Source: Leptospira tipperaryensis (GTDB lineage: Bacteria; Spirochaetota; Leptospiria; Leptospirales; Leptospiraceae). From it: DNA of 64,000 bases. The stretch's first letter is position 1, and each line of letters starts with the position of its first letter. Under the pieces are notes generated by a model that did not search any database, had not been told where the DNA came from, and worked only from the letters and a program-made list of their open reading frames with translations. The position numbers were made by a program, and so were the translations under genes. Where the stretch lies: NCBI RefSeq assembly GCF_001729245.1, contig NZ_CP015218.1, positions 124,001 through 188,000 on the forward strand, in the 5' to 3' direction. Below, one piece after another: positions 8,857 to 18,445 of the stretch.

Positions 8857-9705
8857 ATGGAATTACATCTTCAACAAATACGAGAACAACAAAAGGAATC
8901 TTGGAATCATTTTTCTCCCGGTTGGAAGAAGTGGGACGATCTCTTTATGGATTTTTTAAAACCGATGGGCGATGAGATCATCCAAAGGCTCGATCTTCAA
9001 GAGACGGATGACGTTTTGGATATCGCTGCGGGAACGGGAGAGCCGGGGTTGACGATCGCTTCCATTGTTCAAAGTGGAACTGTGATGATCACCGACCTCG
9101 CCGAAGATATGCTGGAAGTGGCTCGGGAGAACGCGAAGCGGAGAGGAATTTCGAATATAAAAACGCAAGCCTGTGACGTAAGCGAACTCCCTTTTTCGGA
9201 CAATACTTTCGACGCGATCAGTTGTCGTTTTGGTTTTATGTTTTTCCCGGATATGAAATTGGCGGTGAGCGAAATGGTTCGCGTCTTGAAACCGGGTGGA
9301 AAGATCGCGACCACGGTTTGGAACGTTCCTGAAAAGAATTTTTGGATCACGGCCATCATGGGTGCGATTCAGAGAAATATGAACTTACCGGCTCCGATTC
9401 CGGGTGCGCCCGGAATGTTTCGTTGCGCGGAACAGAATCTGATTTCCCATCTTTTCCGGGAAGCCGGATTGAAAAGTGTCTTCTCAAAAGAAGTTTCCGG
9501 AAAACTGAAATGCCAGACCGCGGAAACTTATTGGAACGTTATGACGGAGGTCGCGGCTCCGATCGTCTCCGCGCTTTCCAAGGCTGAAGAAAGCGTGCGG
9601 GAAAAAATCAAAGAAGAAGTCTATCAAACGATTCGGCAAAAATATGAAAACGGAAACGTTCAGATCGAGTCGAGCGCTCTTCTTGTTTCCGGTGAAAAAT
9701 CCTGA
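8857..9705 (+). CDS. Class I SAM-dependent methyltransferase
   Basis: Protein of 282 residues with a Rossmann-type methyltransferase domain. Motif I (DIAAGTGEPG, residues 55-64) binds S-adenosylmethionine. An acidic residue ends strand 2 near D80, D108 precedes the motif around residues 110-120, and RVLKPGGK (142-149) is the typical post-motif. It is close to the UbiE/Methyltransf_11 group, but the acceptor cannot be named. GAGGAG lies 10 nt before the ATG. Two TetR-type operators stand upstream, so the enzyme is probably inducible, perhaps in detoxification; that role is inference. It ends 57 bp before a convergent chemoreceptor gene. Confidence 0.85.
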   Translation: MELHLQQIREQQKESWNHFSPGWKKWDDLFMDFLKPMGDEIIQRLDLQETDDVLDIAAGTGEPGLTIASIVQSGTVMITDLAEDMLEVARENAKRRGISNIKTQACDVSELPFSDNTFDAISCRFGFMFFPDMKLAVSEMVRVLKPGGKIATTVWNVPEKNFWITAIMGAIQRNMNLPAPIPGAPGMFRCAEQNLISHLFREAGLKSVFSKEVSGKLKCQTAETYWNVMTEVAAPIVSALSKAEESVREKIKEEVYQTIRQKYENGNVQIESSALLVSGEKS

Positions 9706-9762
9706 TTTTACTACTCGATCAAGAAGTCGCAGATTTTGGATTCTTCCAATGTATTATAAATA

Positions 9763-11562
9763 TCACTTTCGAAAGTAATCCACTTCTTGATTTAATACAA
9801 GCGCTTGTCCCGCGAGTTGCGAAGCGAGAAAGTTAATATTATCCGAATTTGCGGAAACCGATTGTGTGTTTTGAGAAAGACGCAGTACGGATTCTGCAAA
9901 TTCGGTCAATGTGAGAGATTGTTCTTCCGTTGAGTTTTTGATATCGGCGGCAAGACGATTGATCAATTCGAAGTTTTGTTTCACCGCGTCGTTTGCTGTA
10001 AGTTGCCGCAAAGAGAGAGCTGAAATTTTTTCCACCATAGGAATCGATTGTTTGATACTTTCTTCGATTTTGGCGAACGAGTGTGCGGATTCGGCCATGT
10101 CTTCCGCTCCTTCCTTTACTCGTGTGATCGCGTCCTCGATAAGACTTTGAATTTTTACGGCGTTGCTGTTTGTATTCTCCCCTAACTTTGAAATTTCTTC
10201 CGCGACGACGCTAAAACCTTTTCCGGATTCTCCGGATCTTGCGGCTTCGATCGAAGCATTGATTGAAAGAAGTTTGAGTTTGTCCGCAATCGCCAAAATG
10301 ATCGTAAGGGCCGATCCCATCTTATCCGTACTCGTTTCGATTTTGGTCATCGTTCGAACGGATCTTTCTATGGATTCTCGACCGCTTTCCGCTTCCGCGG
10401 CCATTCTACTCGCTTCGGCCTTTGCCAAACCGGATTCTTGATGGATGGCTCCGATCGCGTTGCTAAGTTCTTCCACTACAACTTCCGCGTTATGAACGCG
10501 TTCTTCCTGATTGTTGGCTTGATTGAGAACCGAGGTCCCGCTCGCAGATAACTCTTCGACGGCGGAAGCCAACTCTTCCAAAGAAGCGGCCTGATCTTGT
10601 GCGTGAGAAGAAAACTGCTGCGTATCGTTTGCGAGAATATCGGATCTTTCCTGCAGGGTTCTCGCTTCGGATCGAATCGCCGCGACCACCGAATTGATTT
10701 TGGAAAGGAATGCGTTGATGTTATGACTGACTTGTCCGATCTCGTCGCTCGAAATCAGAGGCATAGAATTTTGTATGTTTCCGGAAGCGATCGCGGTTAC
10801 GATCTGCGAAATCGCCGCCGAATTCTTCTTTAAGGAATTTAAGAATAAGTTGGAAGTCGTATAAATCATCAGAGCAAGAAAACAGAACGCAACGCTGAGA
10901 GAATATTCGATCGGATAGGCCGGAGAATAGGACCCCTTCAAGACCAAAACAAAGTAAGAGAGAAAGATGACCGGTAAAAGAACGATGGAAGAAAGGGAAC
11001 AGATAAATCTTTGAGCCAAGGATACTTTTATATATTGTTCCGGTTCGAGTTCCATAGTTTTCATATCCGTGTTTTGGAGAATCGTTGCGATTTCGATTTC
11101 GGAAACAAAGAAGTGAGAACAGGCTACGATTCCAATGATCATTACCCAGAGGATGGGATAGAGAAGAGTTTCTCCGCTTGTCAAAGGTATGAGAGCGTTG
11201 GTTGAAAAGTAGGCGACGCTGATTCCTAAATTCCATTGAATGAATGTGATGACGACTTCCCAACGAGGAAAATGAAGAAGAGAGATTTTTTTCTTTCGAT
11301 TGAATTTTTCAACGAATGAAAGATCCGATTTTTTTGAAACGGGAAGACTAATGATCCTCCGGAGAATTTGCCATCGCACGAATACCACAAACAAGGTAAT
11401 GATCGTTGCGGCGAGAACTCCTTCCAAAAATGCGACGAGCTTATCGCCCGTAAAACCGCCGGCCACTACGATGAAAATGATTCCTATGGGAACTCCTTGC
11501 AAATAAGTAATGGCTTCTAGTTTCAGAGAAAGTCGAAGGAGAAACCTGGATTCTTCGGACAT
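9763..11562 (-). CDS. Methyl-accepting chemotaxis protein with six membrane segments and HAMP
   Basis: About 599 residues. Six predicted membrane segments (three hairpins) occupy the first 255 residues, with no large periplasmic sensor domain, so it probably senses something in or at the membrane. A HAMP domain follows (about 255-310), then the long coiled-coil signalling domain with its conserved tip (SIEAARSGESGKGFSVVAEE). It is expected to control CheA. The start is set at the ATG at 11562, preceded by GAGG at good spacing, rather than at a TTG two codons upstream. A second, HAMP-less receptor lies at 19423-21039. Confidence 0.92.
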   Translation of the reverse strand: MSEESRFLLRLSLKLEAITYLQGVPIGIIFIVVAGGFTGDKLVAFLEGVLAATIITLFVVFVRWQILRRIISLPVSKKSDLSFVEKFNRKKKISLLHFPRWEVVITFIQWNLGISVAYFSTNALIPLTSGETLLYPILWVMIIGIVACSHFFVSEIEIATILQNTDMKTMELEPEQYIKVSLAQRFICSLSSIVLLPVIFLSYFVLVLKGSYSPAYPIEYSLSVAFCFLALMIYTTSNLFLNSLKKNSAAISQIVTAIASGNIQNSMPLISSDEIGQVSHNINAFLSKINSVVAAIRSEARTLQERSDILANDTQQFSSHAQDQAASLEELASAVEELSASGTSVLNQANNQEERVHNAEVVVEELSNAIGAIHQESGLAKAEASRMAAEAESGRESIERSVRTMTKIETSTDKMGSALTIILAIADKLKLLSINASIEAARSGESGKGFSVVAEEISKLGENTNSNAVKIQSLIEDAITRVKEGAEDMAESAHSFAKIEESIKQSIPMVEKISALSLRQLTANDAVKQNFELINRLAADIKNSTEEQSLTLTEFAESVLRLSQNTQSVSANSDNINFLASQLAGQALVLNQEVDYFRK

Positions 11563-11929
11563 GAACAACCTCGTGTTTGGAAACCGGACTTCTTTTTCGT
11601 CTCGGATCAGACTCTATGGAAAGGAATCGATTCGGATAAGTCAAAAAATAAATTTCCTAATTCTTTCTTAATTCGAAGTTAATACAAATTTAATGTGAGT
11701 CGTTTTTCTCGTTTTATTCCGAAATGTAAGCGGGTTATGCTGTTTGCAATTTAGGTGAGGGGAATTTTATAAAACGACCCTGAAGAACGGGAGTTTTTTA
11801 GTTTATCGGGCTTTGATTTTGAAGAAAAGAACCAGGATTCCGTATTTTAAAAACACGATTTCGATAAAATTATGAATTCATTATATTCAATAAACAAGTT
11901 ATACTGAATGTCGGTCCGTTCCCGAACTT
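11563..11929. other. Gene-free region upstream of the chemoreceptor
   Basis: About 367 bp without a convincing gene on either strand. On the minus strand a TTGACT (11639-11644) could be the -35 of a chemoreceptor promoter, but the corresponding -10 is poor. A short palindrome GAATCGATTC lies at 11624-11633. No terminator was recognised for the lipoprotein gene ending at 11930. Confidence 0.4.
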
Positions 11930-13726
11930 CTAATGACTAAATGCCTGACCAAAGAGAGAATTGGTAGGTCCGGATATCGCCAGGTTTGCGCTTACAGCGA
12001 GGGAAACAACGAGACCGCTCGCTCCCGGGCTGTAAAAAAGATAGGATCTTCCCGAGCTGCCCGTATTTCCGCCGGCGCCGGCAATGAAGTCCGAAAAACC
12101 GTCTCCGTTAAAATCCGCAAAGGCCCCGCCGCCGAAACCGTCTCCGGCGGCTTCTCCTTGAATCGTAGCCGAAGGTGTTCCCGAGATCGTGGTTCCCGTA
12201 GAATGAAAGAAAGATACTTTTCCCAAGGCGGCGCTGAAGTTTGTAGAACTAACGGCGAGATCTAAAAATCCGTCCCCGTTTATATCGCCTAACGCTAAAC
12301 TGTTGCCAAAGGTTTCGGAGGCGCTCACACCCGTTAGAGTTTGATTTGCACCGCTCACAGATACGGCTGTAAGTCCGCTAGAACTACCGTGAAACGTATA
12401 GACCCTTCCCATCGATCCCGAATAACCTACGGAGGCGGCGATCAAGTCTTCGAATCCGTCTCCGTTCACGTCTCCCGTTTCCATAGAGAGCCCAAATGCA
12501 TCGCTGGCCGAAGCTCCCGTTAGAGTGAGCGTAGGAGCTGCGGTGTTCGTCGCGGAGATTCCACTCGAACTGCTGTGAAAGATCCAGAGCCTACCGGAAG
12601 AAGAACTAAAAGTATTTCCGTTTACGATCAGATCGGAGAACCCGTCTCCGTTGAGATCTCCCAATCGAACCGCCGAACCGAAGTTAGTTCCCGGTCCGAC
12701 GATGGAAGTATTGGGAGTGGGAGAAACACCGTTGCTTCCACCGTGATAAATTTGAGCGATACCGGCGCCTACATAACCGCTCGCCGCGATATCCGTAATT
12801 CCGTCTCCGTTTACGTCTCCGAGGGAAAGGGAATAACCTAGAGTTGTGGAAGCGCCCGCGTTGAGAGTCAGATTCGCGTTTGCAAAACTGGAAGCAAGAA
12901 TTCCGCTAGCACCGTTGCTATAAAAGACATAGACTTTTCCGTTTGCACCGCCGTATTCGAAAGAACCTCCTGCGACGAGATCCGCAAATCCGTCCCCATT
13001 GACGTCTCCCAATTGAAGCGCATATCCGAAAGAAGCTGCTGCGTCTCCCGTGATAATCACGTTCGCCATGGTTGCGCTCGTGGGATTAAAGCCTCCCTTT
13101 CCAAGTCCGTAATAGAGATAGACGTCTCCGTTTCTGGTGGTTGAAAATAAGGAAGCGACGATCGCGATATCGGGGATGCCGTCTCCGTTGACGTCTTTGT
13201 TACTTCCTTTTCTAAATCCGAAGTTAAGAATCTCGGAAGAATTTCCCGCGAAATCTACGCTCCTCACTTGAACCGAATGGAGACTTCCACTTTTCCAAGA
13301 AGAAGGCACCGCATAACGCCAAGTGAAAGTTCCGAGCGCCGGAAGAAAGGGACCGGAATCTAAACTGACTTCCACACGAGAAAGAAATAGGTCGTCGTTC
13401 GCAACTCCTACGATAAAACCGGATTCTAAAATAGAATTATGAGAAGAGGAAAGATTTACGACGTTCAGAGTGGGAGGTGTACGATCCGCGCAGGCACCGG
13501 AAAGAATACACTTCAGAATTTCGGTTTCCCACCACGCATGAGAATAGGTTATTTCCGGATTGAATATCGGTTTCACACAACCTATCATCCAAACCGAAAA
13601 GAAAACGATTGAGAAATTGATTTTAAAAATTCTTTTCAAAATATTACTAACTAAAAACGAAAATAATTTCAAAGAAACTACATCGGCTTCCGTAATTTGG
13701 AAATCCTTTGGTTTTGATTGAAACAA
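11930..13726 (-). CDS. FG-GAP repeat lipoprotein
   Basis: Up to 598 residues. A hydrophobic segment ends in a lipobox (VWMIGC, Cys about residue 50), so it is probably a lipoprotein. Residues about 80-175 are the same module that precedes the propeller in the protein at 1-3573. Seven or so FG-GAP repeats with D-x-N-G-D-G calcium loops follow, to the C-terminus. No ATG lies upstream of the lipobox; the listed TTG is the most upstream option, and a TTG 29 codons further in would give a normal 21-residue signal peptide. No start has a good ribosome binding site. Likely surface or periplasmic. Confidence 0.85.
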   Translation of the reverse strand: MFQSKPKDFQITEADVVSLKLFSFLVSNILKRIFKINFSIVFFSVWMIGCVKPIFNPEITYSHAWWETEILKCILSGACADRTPPTLNVVNLSSSHNSILESGFIVGVANDDLFLSRVEVSLDSGPFLPALGTFTWRYAVPSSWKSGSLHSVQVRSVDFAGNSSEILNFGFRKGSNKDVNGDGIPDIAIVASLFSTTRNGDVYLYYGLGKGGFNPTSATMANVIITGDAAASFGYALQLGDVNGDGFADLVAGGSFEYGGANGKVYVFYSNGASGILASSFANANLTLNAGASTTLGYSLSLGDVNGDGITDIAASGYVGAGIAQIYHGGSNGVSPTPNTSIVGPGTNFGSAVRLGDLNGDGFSDLIVNGNTFSSSSGRLWIFHSSSSGISATNTAAPTLTLTGASASDAFGLSMETGDVNGDGFEDLIAASVGYSGSMGRVYTFHGSSSGLTAVSVSGANQTLTGVSASETFGNSLALGDINGDGFLDLAVSSTNFSAALGKVSFFHSTGTTISGTPSATIQGEAAGDGFGGGAFADFNGDGFSDFIAGAGGNTGSSGRSYLFYSPGASGLVVSLAVSANLAISGPTNSLFGQAFSH

Positions 13727-13928
13727 GTTTCGGTTGAATCGGTAAAGATCAAAAAGCTGATTTTATAAAAATTTGAAAAGATATTTCCTAACTTTTTGAA
13801 GACCTCTATAAAAGACGCTCTTCGCTTAACATTTCAGCTATTCGTTGTTAAAAGACATCCCTCAAACGTGGGAGAAAATGAAATGGGAAACGTAGTTATA
13901 CAATTCTCCGGAGGCGAGTCGAAACAAT

Positions 13929-15101
13929 CTATGGGTTGACGACGACGGAAGAAGGGCCGTTGCCCGTTGTAAAACTCGAGTTCGCAAGAGTTCCATTCAG
14001 ATAAGCTCCGGTTAACGCATTGTAGAAAGTAACCGTAGCGGATGCGGAGTTCGTTACGTAAACGAGATTGTGGATCGGATTGACCGAAACTCCGGTCGGT
14101 ACGGAACCGGTAGGGAAGCTTGAGTTGGCGAGGGTTCCGTTGATATAAGCTCCGGTCGTCGCGTTGTTCAGCGTTAGGGTTTCCGAAGTCTGATTTGCAG
14201 CGTAGAGAATATTGGCCGTCGGATTGACCGCGATCGAAACCGGACCGGTTCCCACAGGCAAACTGGAATTGGTAACAGTTCCGTTGATATAGGTTGCGTT
14301 TGTAGCGTTGTAGAATGTCACCGAATTACCGGCATTGTTTCCAACATACAAAAGATTTGCGGAAGGATTGATTGCGATCGAAGTCGGACCGGACTCAGTC
14401 GGAGAACTGACAGTCACCGTCGCCGTGCTCGCGTTGTAGAAAGCCACGTCATCTAAATCAAAATTTGTAATATACATACGATCCGTCGCAGGATCGACCG
14501 CGACCGCTTGTGGTGTGTTTCCCGAGGTTGCAACTGTGGAGTTGGAAAGAGTTCCGTTGCGATATGCGCCCGTCGTTGCGTTGAAGTAGGTAACGGTTCC
14601 GTCGAGCGTATTGGAAACATAGATCAAATTCGCGTTCGGATTGACCCCGATGGAATACGGACCTAAGCCCGTCGTAAAAGTCGAACTTGCGAGAGTTCCG
14701 TTGATATACGCGCCGGTCTTCGCGTTGAAGTAAGTCACCGTGCTCGAGGCTTGCGAGGAAACGTACAGAATGTTTGCCGTCGGATTGACTGCGACAAAAT
14801 CGGGGCTCGCCGGAGTCGTAAAGCTGGAATTTGCGAGAGTTCCATTGAGATAGGCCCCCGTTTTCGCATTAAAGAATGTTACCGTATTGGAATTTAAGTT
14901 CGCGACATACATAAGATTCGGAGTCTCTTTCGGAATTTGGGAAAGAAGCATAAGAGTCAATGCTCCCGATATATTAGAATTTTCTGATTTATCATCGGAA
15001 ACAAGAAGGGTCAGCGCCGGCCACATCGTACACGAAACAAAAAAGATCGGAAGGATCGATAGAAAGACGGATCTAAAATTTATTTTTTCGGTTAAAATCA
15101 T
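13929..15101 (-). CDS. YVTN-type beta-propeller lipoprotein
   Basis: About 390 residues. The signal peptide ends in the lipobox FFVSC, indicating an outer- or inner-membrane lipoprotein. The rest is seven or eight 42-44 residue repeats with the pattern NxxxNxLYVxN...VTxYNAxTGAYxNGTL, a YVTN beta-propeller like those in surface-layer and archaeal surface proteins. The start is placed at the ATG at 15101; a GTG 19 codons upstream is possible but would make an over-long signal. About 90 bp upstream lies a pair of direct repeats (15192-15221) shared with the DUF1554 lipoprotein gene. Function is unknown; a role in surface protein-protein contacts is inferred from the fold. Confidence 0.85.
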   Translation of the reverse strand: MILTEKINFRSVFLSILPIFFVSCTMWPALTLLVSDDKSENSNISGALTLMLLSQIPKETPNLMYVANLNSNTVTFFNAKTGAYLNGTLANSSFTTPASPDFVAVNPTANILYVSSQASSTVTYFNAKTGAYINGTLASSTFTTGLGPYSIGVNPNANLIYVSNTLDGTVTYFNATTGAYRNGTLSNSTVATSGNTPQAVAVDPATDRMYITNFDLDDVAFYNASTATVTVSSPTESGPTSIAINPSANLLYVGNNAGNSVTFYNATNATYINGTVTNSSLPVGTGPVSIAVNPTANILYAANQTSETLTLNNATTGAYINGTLANSSFPTGSVPTGVSVNPIHNLVYVTNSASATVTFYNALTGAYLNGTLANSSFTTGNGPSSVVVNP

Positions 15102-15191
15102 CTTACTTAAATTTACAGAGGCGTTCCTAACGAATCTTAATAGGAGAAACAAGGCCACAAGCCGTTCTCTGCGGTCTTTTTTTGGATCAGA

Positions 15192-15221
15192 ATGAACGAT
15201 AAATTTAAAGGAATGAACGTG
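15192..15221 (-). promoter_or_regulatory. LytTR-type direct repeat upstream of the YVTN lipoprotein gene
   Basis: Read on the minus strand, CACGTTCAT and ATCGTTCAT are separated by exactly 12 bp. Each matches 8 of 9 positions of the known LytTR-regulator consensus [TA][AC][CA]GTTN[AG][TG], whose paired sites are spaced 12-13 bp. A weak -10 (TATTAA, 15137-15142) lies about 50 bp downstream. The same layout recurs at 19311-19340. Confidence 0.55.
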
Positions 15222-15342
15222 CGGCCTTTTTCAACATATCGAAGAATATCGTAATGATCGTATCATTTATGAGAACGTCCGTGAATCGATTTGTATTGTC
15301 GAAACGGAGAAGGAGAATAGTATAGAGTTCCGGTTAATCGAA

Positions 15343-16629
15343 ATGGAACGCAACTTAGTCATTCTTTTTATTCCCTTTTTGTTTTTATTCATCGGAATGG
15401 AAATTGTATTCTCTTGGTATCGAAATTTAAGATTGTATAGTTTTGGAGATTCGCTTAACAATTTAGCCACTGGAATTTCCAACCAGATTTTTATCGTTGT
15501 TTTTCATTCGATCACGATCGCCGGTTATCTCTGGATTTATTTTAATTGGAGAATCTTCGATCTTCCCACGTGGTCGGACCAACCCGTTTGGTGGATGCCA
15601 TCGCAAGAATTCTTCGGAGTTCCCGCGATTCATTGGTCTTGGGGAATCGTAATTCTTACTTGGCTCGCGTGTTTGTTTTTATACGAACTTGCGTATTATT
15701 GGAATCACAGATTCAGTCACGAAGTAAATTTTCTCTGGGCGGGACATATAGTTCATCATCAGAGTGAAGAATACAATCTCGGAGTTGCGTTTCGACAGGC
15801 GAGTTTCCGAGGATTGTTTACTTGGGTTTTTTATCTTCCGCTCGCAGTGGTAGGCTTTCCACCCGTAGTGATGGCGTTAGTCGGTCAACTCAGCCTTATC
15901 TATCAATTTTTGATTCATACAAAATGGATACAAAAATTGCCGAATTGGTTCGAAGCGATTTTTAATACACCATCTCATCATCGTGTTCATCACGGAATCA
16001 ATCCAAAGTATATCAATAAGAATTACGGGGGAATGTTTATCTTCTTTGACAAGTGGTTTGGCACATTCGAACTGGAAGAAGAAGAACCGAAATACGGAAT
16101 TACCACACAGCTCAAGAGTTTTAATCCGCTTTGGGCGAACCTGCACTACTGGTGGGAGATGTTTGATCTTGCTAAGAATTCTACGAGTTGGAAGGATAGA
16201 GCGAAGGTCCTTTTCGCAAATCCGGGATGGACGCCGCAAACGGTTTCCCAGTCGCAAACGAATTTTGAATCGAAACCGAATACATTCAAAAAATATGATG
16301 TGATTTTGCCAAAGGGCTTGACGATCTATTCGATTTTTTGGTCCTGTCTTACTCTGAGCGGGTCGCTCTCGGCTCTTATTATGGTCTCAGAAATTCCGAC
16401 CGTCCTTTTACATACGATCTTTTTTATCAGCATTCTTTCCTTTGCTTGTATCGGAGGAATTTGCGATCTTAGAAAATGGGCCCTCTACTTGGAACCGATC
16501 CGCCTTTTACATCTGAGCTACTTGGCGTTTACATTTTTTCAAGGATCATCGATCACGTTTTCAGTCTGGGGTCTAACTCTTTTGTCCTGGGTTTGGCTTT
16601 TTGTTTATCGCAGGAGTTTTACTTTCTAA
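15343..16629 (+). CDS. Sterol desaturase/fatty acid hydroxylase family membrane enzyme
   Basis: Protein of 428 residues with several membrane segments. The eight-histidine di-iron signature is present: H122-x3-H126, H135-x2-H138-H139 and H212-H213-x2-H216-H217, with a further His expected nearer the C-terminus. This defines the fatty acid hydroxylase superfamily, which oxidises lipids with O2. The closest architectural parallel is the TMEM195-like (alkylglycerol monooxygenase-type) group, with extra membrane helices after the catalytic core. The substrate is unknown. The gene is divergent from the YVTN lipoprotein, and its 3' end overlaps the convergent gene at 16619 by 11 bp. Confidence 0.85.
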   Translation: MERNLVILFIPFLFLFIGMEIVFSWYRNLRLYSFGDSLNNLATGISNQIFIVVFHSITIAGYLWIYFNWRIFDLPTWSDQPVWWMPSQEFFGVPAIHWSWGIVILTWLACLFLYELAYYWNHRFSHEVNFLWAGHIVHHQSEEYNLGVAFRQASFRGLFTWVFYLPLAVVGFPPVVMALVGQLSLIYQFLIHTKWIQKLPNWFEAIFNTPSHHRVHHGINPKYINKNYGGMFIFFDKWFGTFELEEEEPKYGITTQLKSFNPLWANLHYWWEMFDLAKNSTSWKDRAKVLFANPGWTPQTVSQSQTNFESKPNTFKKYDVILPKGLTIYSIFWSCLTLSGSLSALIMVSEIPTVLLHTIFFISILSFACIGGICDLRKWALYLEPIRLLHLSYLAFTFFQGSSITFSVWGLTLLSWVWLFVYRRSFTF

Positions 16630-17038
16630 ACTCGGCACGAAGCAAACTCTGCGGCTCCTTTGGATCGATTCGAATGACACCTTTGTAAAGCCCATCCTTA
16701 CGCATAAAGGAAATCGTATAATCCCTTTCCACGTTTTCAATTTCAATGGAATAGATTTTTAATCCTTGTCTTTGCGATTCTATCAGAGGTTCCCCGTTGA
16801 TTTTTGGGAAATCTACAACGAGAGGCGCTTTTCCAAAACCCCTGTTTTCACGTCCGTTCAGAATCTCGCTGATCTCGCGATAGAACGTGAATTCCAATCT
16901 GATTTTTTCATTCGTTTTGTTTACGAGGATATCGGAAAAGAGCGAATGATTTTTTTCTGCGTCGTTCTTTTTGGGATCGATACAAAAAAGGGAGGAAAGA
17001 ATCAGGAAAATACAATAAATCCATCGTAGAGTTTTCAT
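16619..17038 (-). CDS. Small lipoprotein, function unknown
   Basis: About 139 residues from the ATG at 17038. The signal peptide is basic then hydrophobic and ends in the lipobox LSSLFC, so it is probably a lipoprotein. The mature part is beta-rich and charged (for example EIENVERDYTISFMRKDGLYKG), with no recognised domain. A longer frame reaches 17092, but the internal ATG gives a standard signal peptide. The gene overlaps the 3' end of the convergent hydroxylase gene by 11 bp. Confidence 0.7.
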   Translation of the reverse strand: MKTLRWIYCIFLILSSLFCIDPKKNDAEKNHSLFSDILVNKTNEKIRLEFTFYREISEILNGRENRGFGKAPLVVDFPKINGEPLIESQRQGLKIYSIEIENVERDYTISFMRKDGLYKGVIRIDPKEPQSLLRAEFRK

Positions 17039-17474
17039 TTTGATCGAATAGACTTCCGGAAGACAGATTGTTCCTTTCTCTAAGAAGAACAATAGAAAAT
17101 CAATCCGGGAATATTTTTTTCGTTATCTTTTTCGTTTTTTCAAAAAAGAATACGATTCTAACAATAAAAGAATGAATGACGTCTTTCCGGGAAGAAATCA
17201 CACAAAGGAGTTTGTTCCCTCTTTGTCGAAGTCTGTTCCGTCTTTCCGCTTCTTCATTTTTTATGATTCCATAATTCGCCTAACGTATCCATGGTTTTGA
17301 ATATATGGTCTTGATTTTTGTTTTGGCGACAGAATGTCATGTTTGCCGGTCTATTTTAATCAGTAAAACAACTATTTTAGAATATTCTTAAATAATAATA
17401 TTTTAAATTACTTTTAATGCTTAAATTCGAAACGACTAAAAATCAAGAATCGATCAAATATAAGGAGAGATGAG
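17039..17474. other. Gene-free AT-rich region between divergent genes
   Basis: About 436 bp. A hairpin is possible at 17202-17226 (ACAAAGGAG with CTCTTTGT, one bulge). The last 150 bp before the GFA gene are very AT-rich. No clear sigma70 promoter pair was found, although one is expected for each flanking gene. Confidence 0.45.
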
Positions 17475-17903
17475 ATGACAAGTGCAAATACGGGAAAATG
17501 TTTCTGCGGGTCCGTTGAAATAGAAGTGCAGGGTGCGCCGGAGGCGATGGGATACTGTCATTGCAGTTCGTGCAGATCTTGGTCTGCTTCGCCGGTAAAC
17601 GCTTTTACTCTGTGGAAGCCGGAGAACGTAAAAGTATTAAAAGGGTCCGAGTATATCGGTCGATTTATGCAAACTGAAAAAAGTGATCGTCAGTTTTGTA
17701 CAAAATGTGGAGGTCATCTGATGACGTTTCATCCGCCGTTTGGATTGTTTGACGTCTACGCTTCCACGATTCCTACCCTCAAATTTAATCCGGGACTTCA
17801 CGTAAATTACGTTGAGACCGTTCTTCCAATGAAAGACGGATTGTTGAAGTTAAAAGATTTTCCTTCCGAGCTGGGAGGTTCGGGTCAGGCGGTTGCGGAA
17901 TAA
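17475..17903 (+). CDS. GFA (glutathione-dependent formaldehyde-activating)/CENP-V family protein
   Basis: Protein of 142 residues spanning the whole GFA zinc fold. All seven usual cysteine ligands are present: C9 and C11, C28, C30 and C33, then C75 and C78. Family members are named after the enzyme proposed to help form S-hydroxymethylglutathione, but most have no proven activity, so the name should not be taken as function. Cytoplasmic. The start is secure: AAGGAGAG lies about 5 nt before the ATG. Confidence 0.9.
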   Translation: MTSANTGKCFCGSVEIEVQGAPEAMGYCHCSSCRSWSASPVNAFTLWKPENVKVLKGSEYIGRFMQTEKSDRQFCTKCGGHLMTFHPPFGLFDVYASTIPTLKFNPGLHVNYVETVLPMKDGLLKLKDFPSELGGSGQAVAE

Positions 17904-17930
17904 CGATTTCGTTTTCTAAAGAGGAAACAG

Positions 17931-17988
17931 AACCTCTCCGCTTTTTGTAGAATGGAATTAGATTCTACAAACCGAATGTGGGGAGGTT
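17931..17988. terminator. Composite hairpin between convergent genes
   Basis: An inner hairpin (TTTGTAGAAT with ATTCTACAAA, 17944-17971) is enclosed by AACCTCTCC (17931-17939) and GGGGAGGTT (17980-17988), which pair with one G-U. It lies between the plus-strand GFA gene and the minus-strand DUF1330 gene and could end both transcripts. U-tracts are short. Confidence 0.5.
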
Positions 17989-18037
17989 TTGTATCGACTT
18001 CCCGGTTTTAAAAAATCGGATTCTATTTTAAGATTTT

Positions 18038-18358
18038 CTAATTTGGAACTTCTGCGATATGATTTACGTCTTCCCCGCAAACCAGAACAAATTCGCTCTG
18101 AGAACCTTTTAGACGGCTTTCTAAATAGGGTTTGTATTCTTCGGAATCGTAGAATTTTTGCGCGGCTTCTTTCGAAGGCCACTCGATGAGAAGAAAGAGC
18201 TGAGGAAGTTTTCTTTCTCCTTCCATTTTTTCTACGTTAGGCGTTCGAGCCAGATATTTTCCGCCGTTTTTTTCCACCATCTTGGTGACGTTGCGAACAT
18301 AGGAAGGAATCCACCGAACGCTTGTTATATTGATTTCCGCGACTGAATAGTATTTCAT
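18038..18358 (-). CDS. DUF1330 family protein
   Basis: Protein of 106 residues matching the DUF1330 fold, a dimeric alpha/beta-barrel related to antibiotic monooxygenase-like proteins. Typical features are the N-terminal strand (KYYSVAEINI), a GGKYLAR strand near residue 33 and the segment EWPSKEAAQKFYDSEEYKPY. Function in the family is not known. Small and cytoplasmic. It stands alone, with no good ribosome binding site in front of the ATG. Confidence 0.8.
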   Translation of the reverse strand: MKYYSVAEINITSVRWIPSYVRNVTKMVEKNGGKYLARTPNVEKMEGERKLPQLFLLIEWPSKEAAQKFYDSEEYKPYLESRLKGSQSEFVLVCGEDVNHIAEVPN

Positions 18359-18445
18359 TAAAAACCGATCCGTTGATGATATTGGGAAACAGTTCCGAAA
18401 ATTCTTTCAAAAGTCAAGTGAGTTAAGAATGAAGATGGATCCGTT

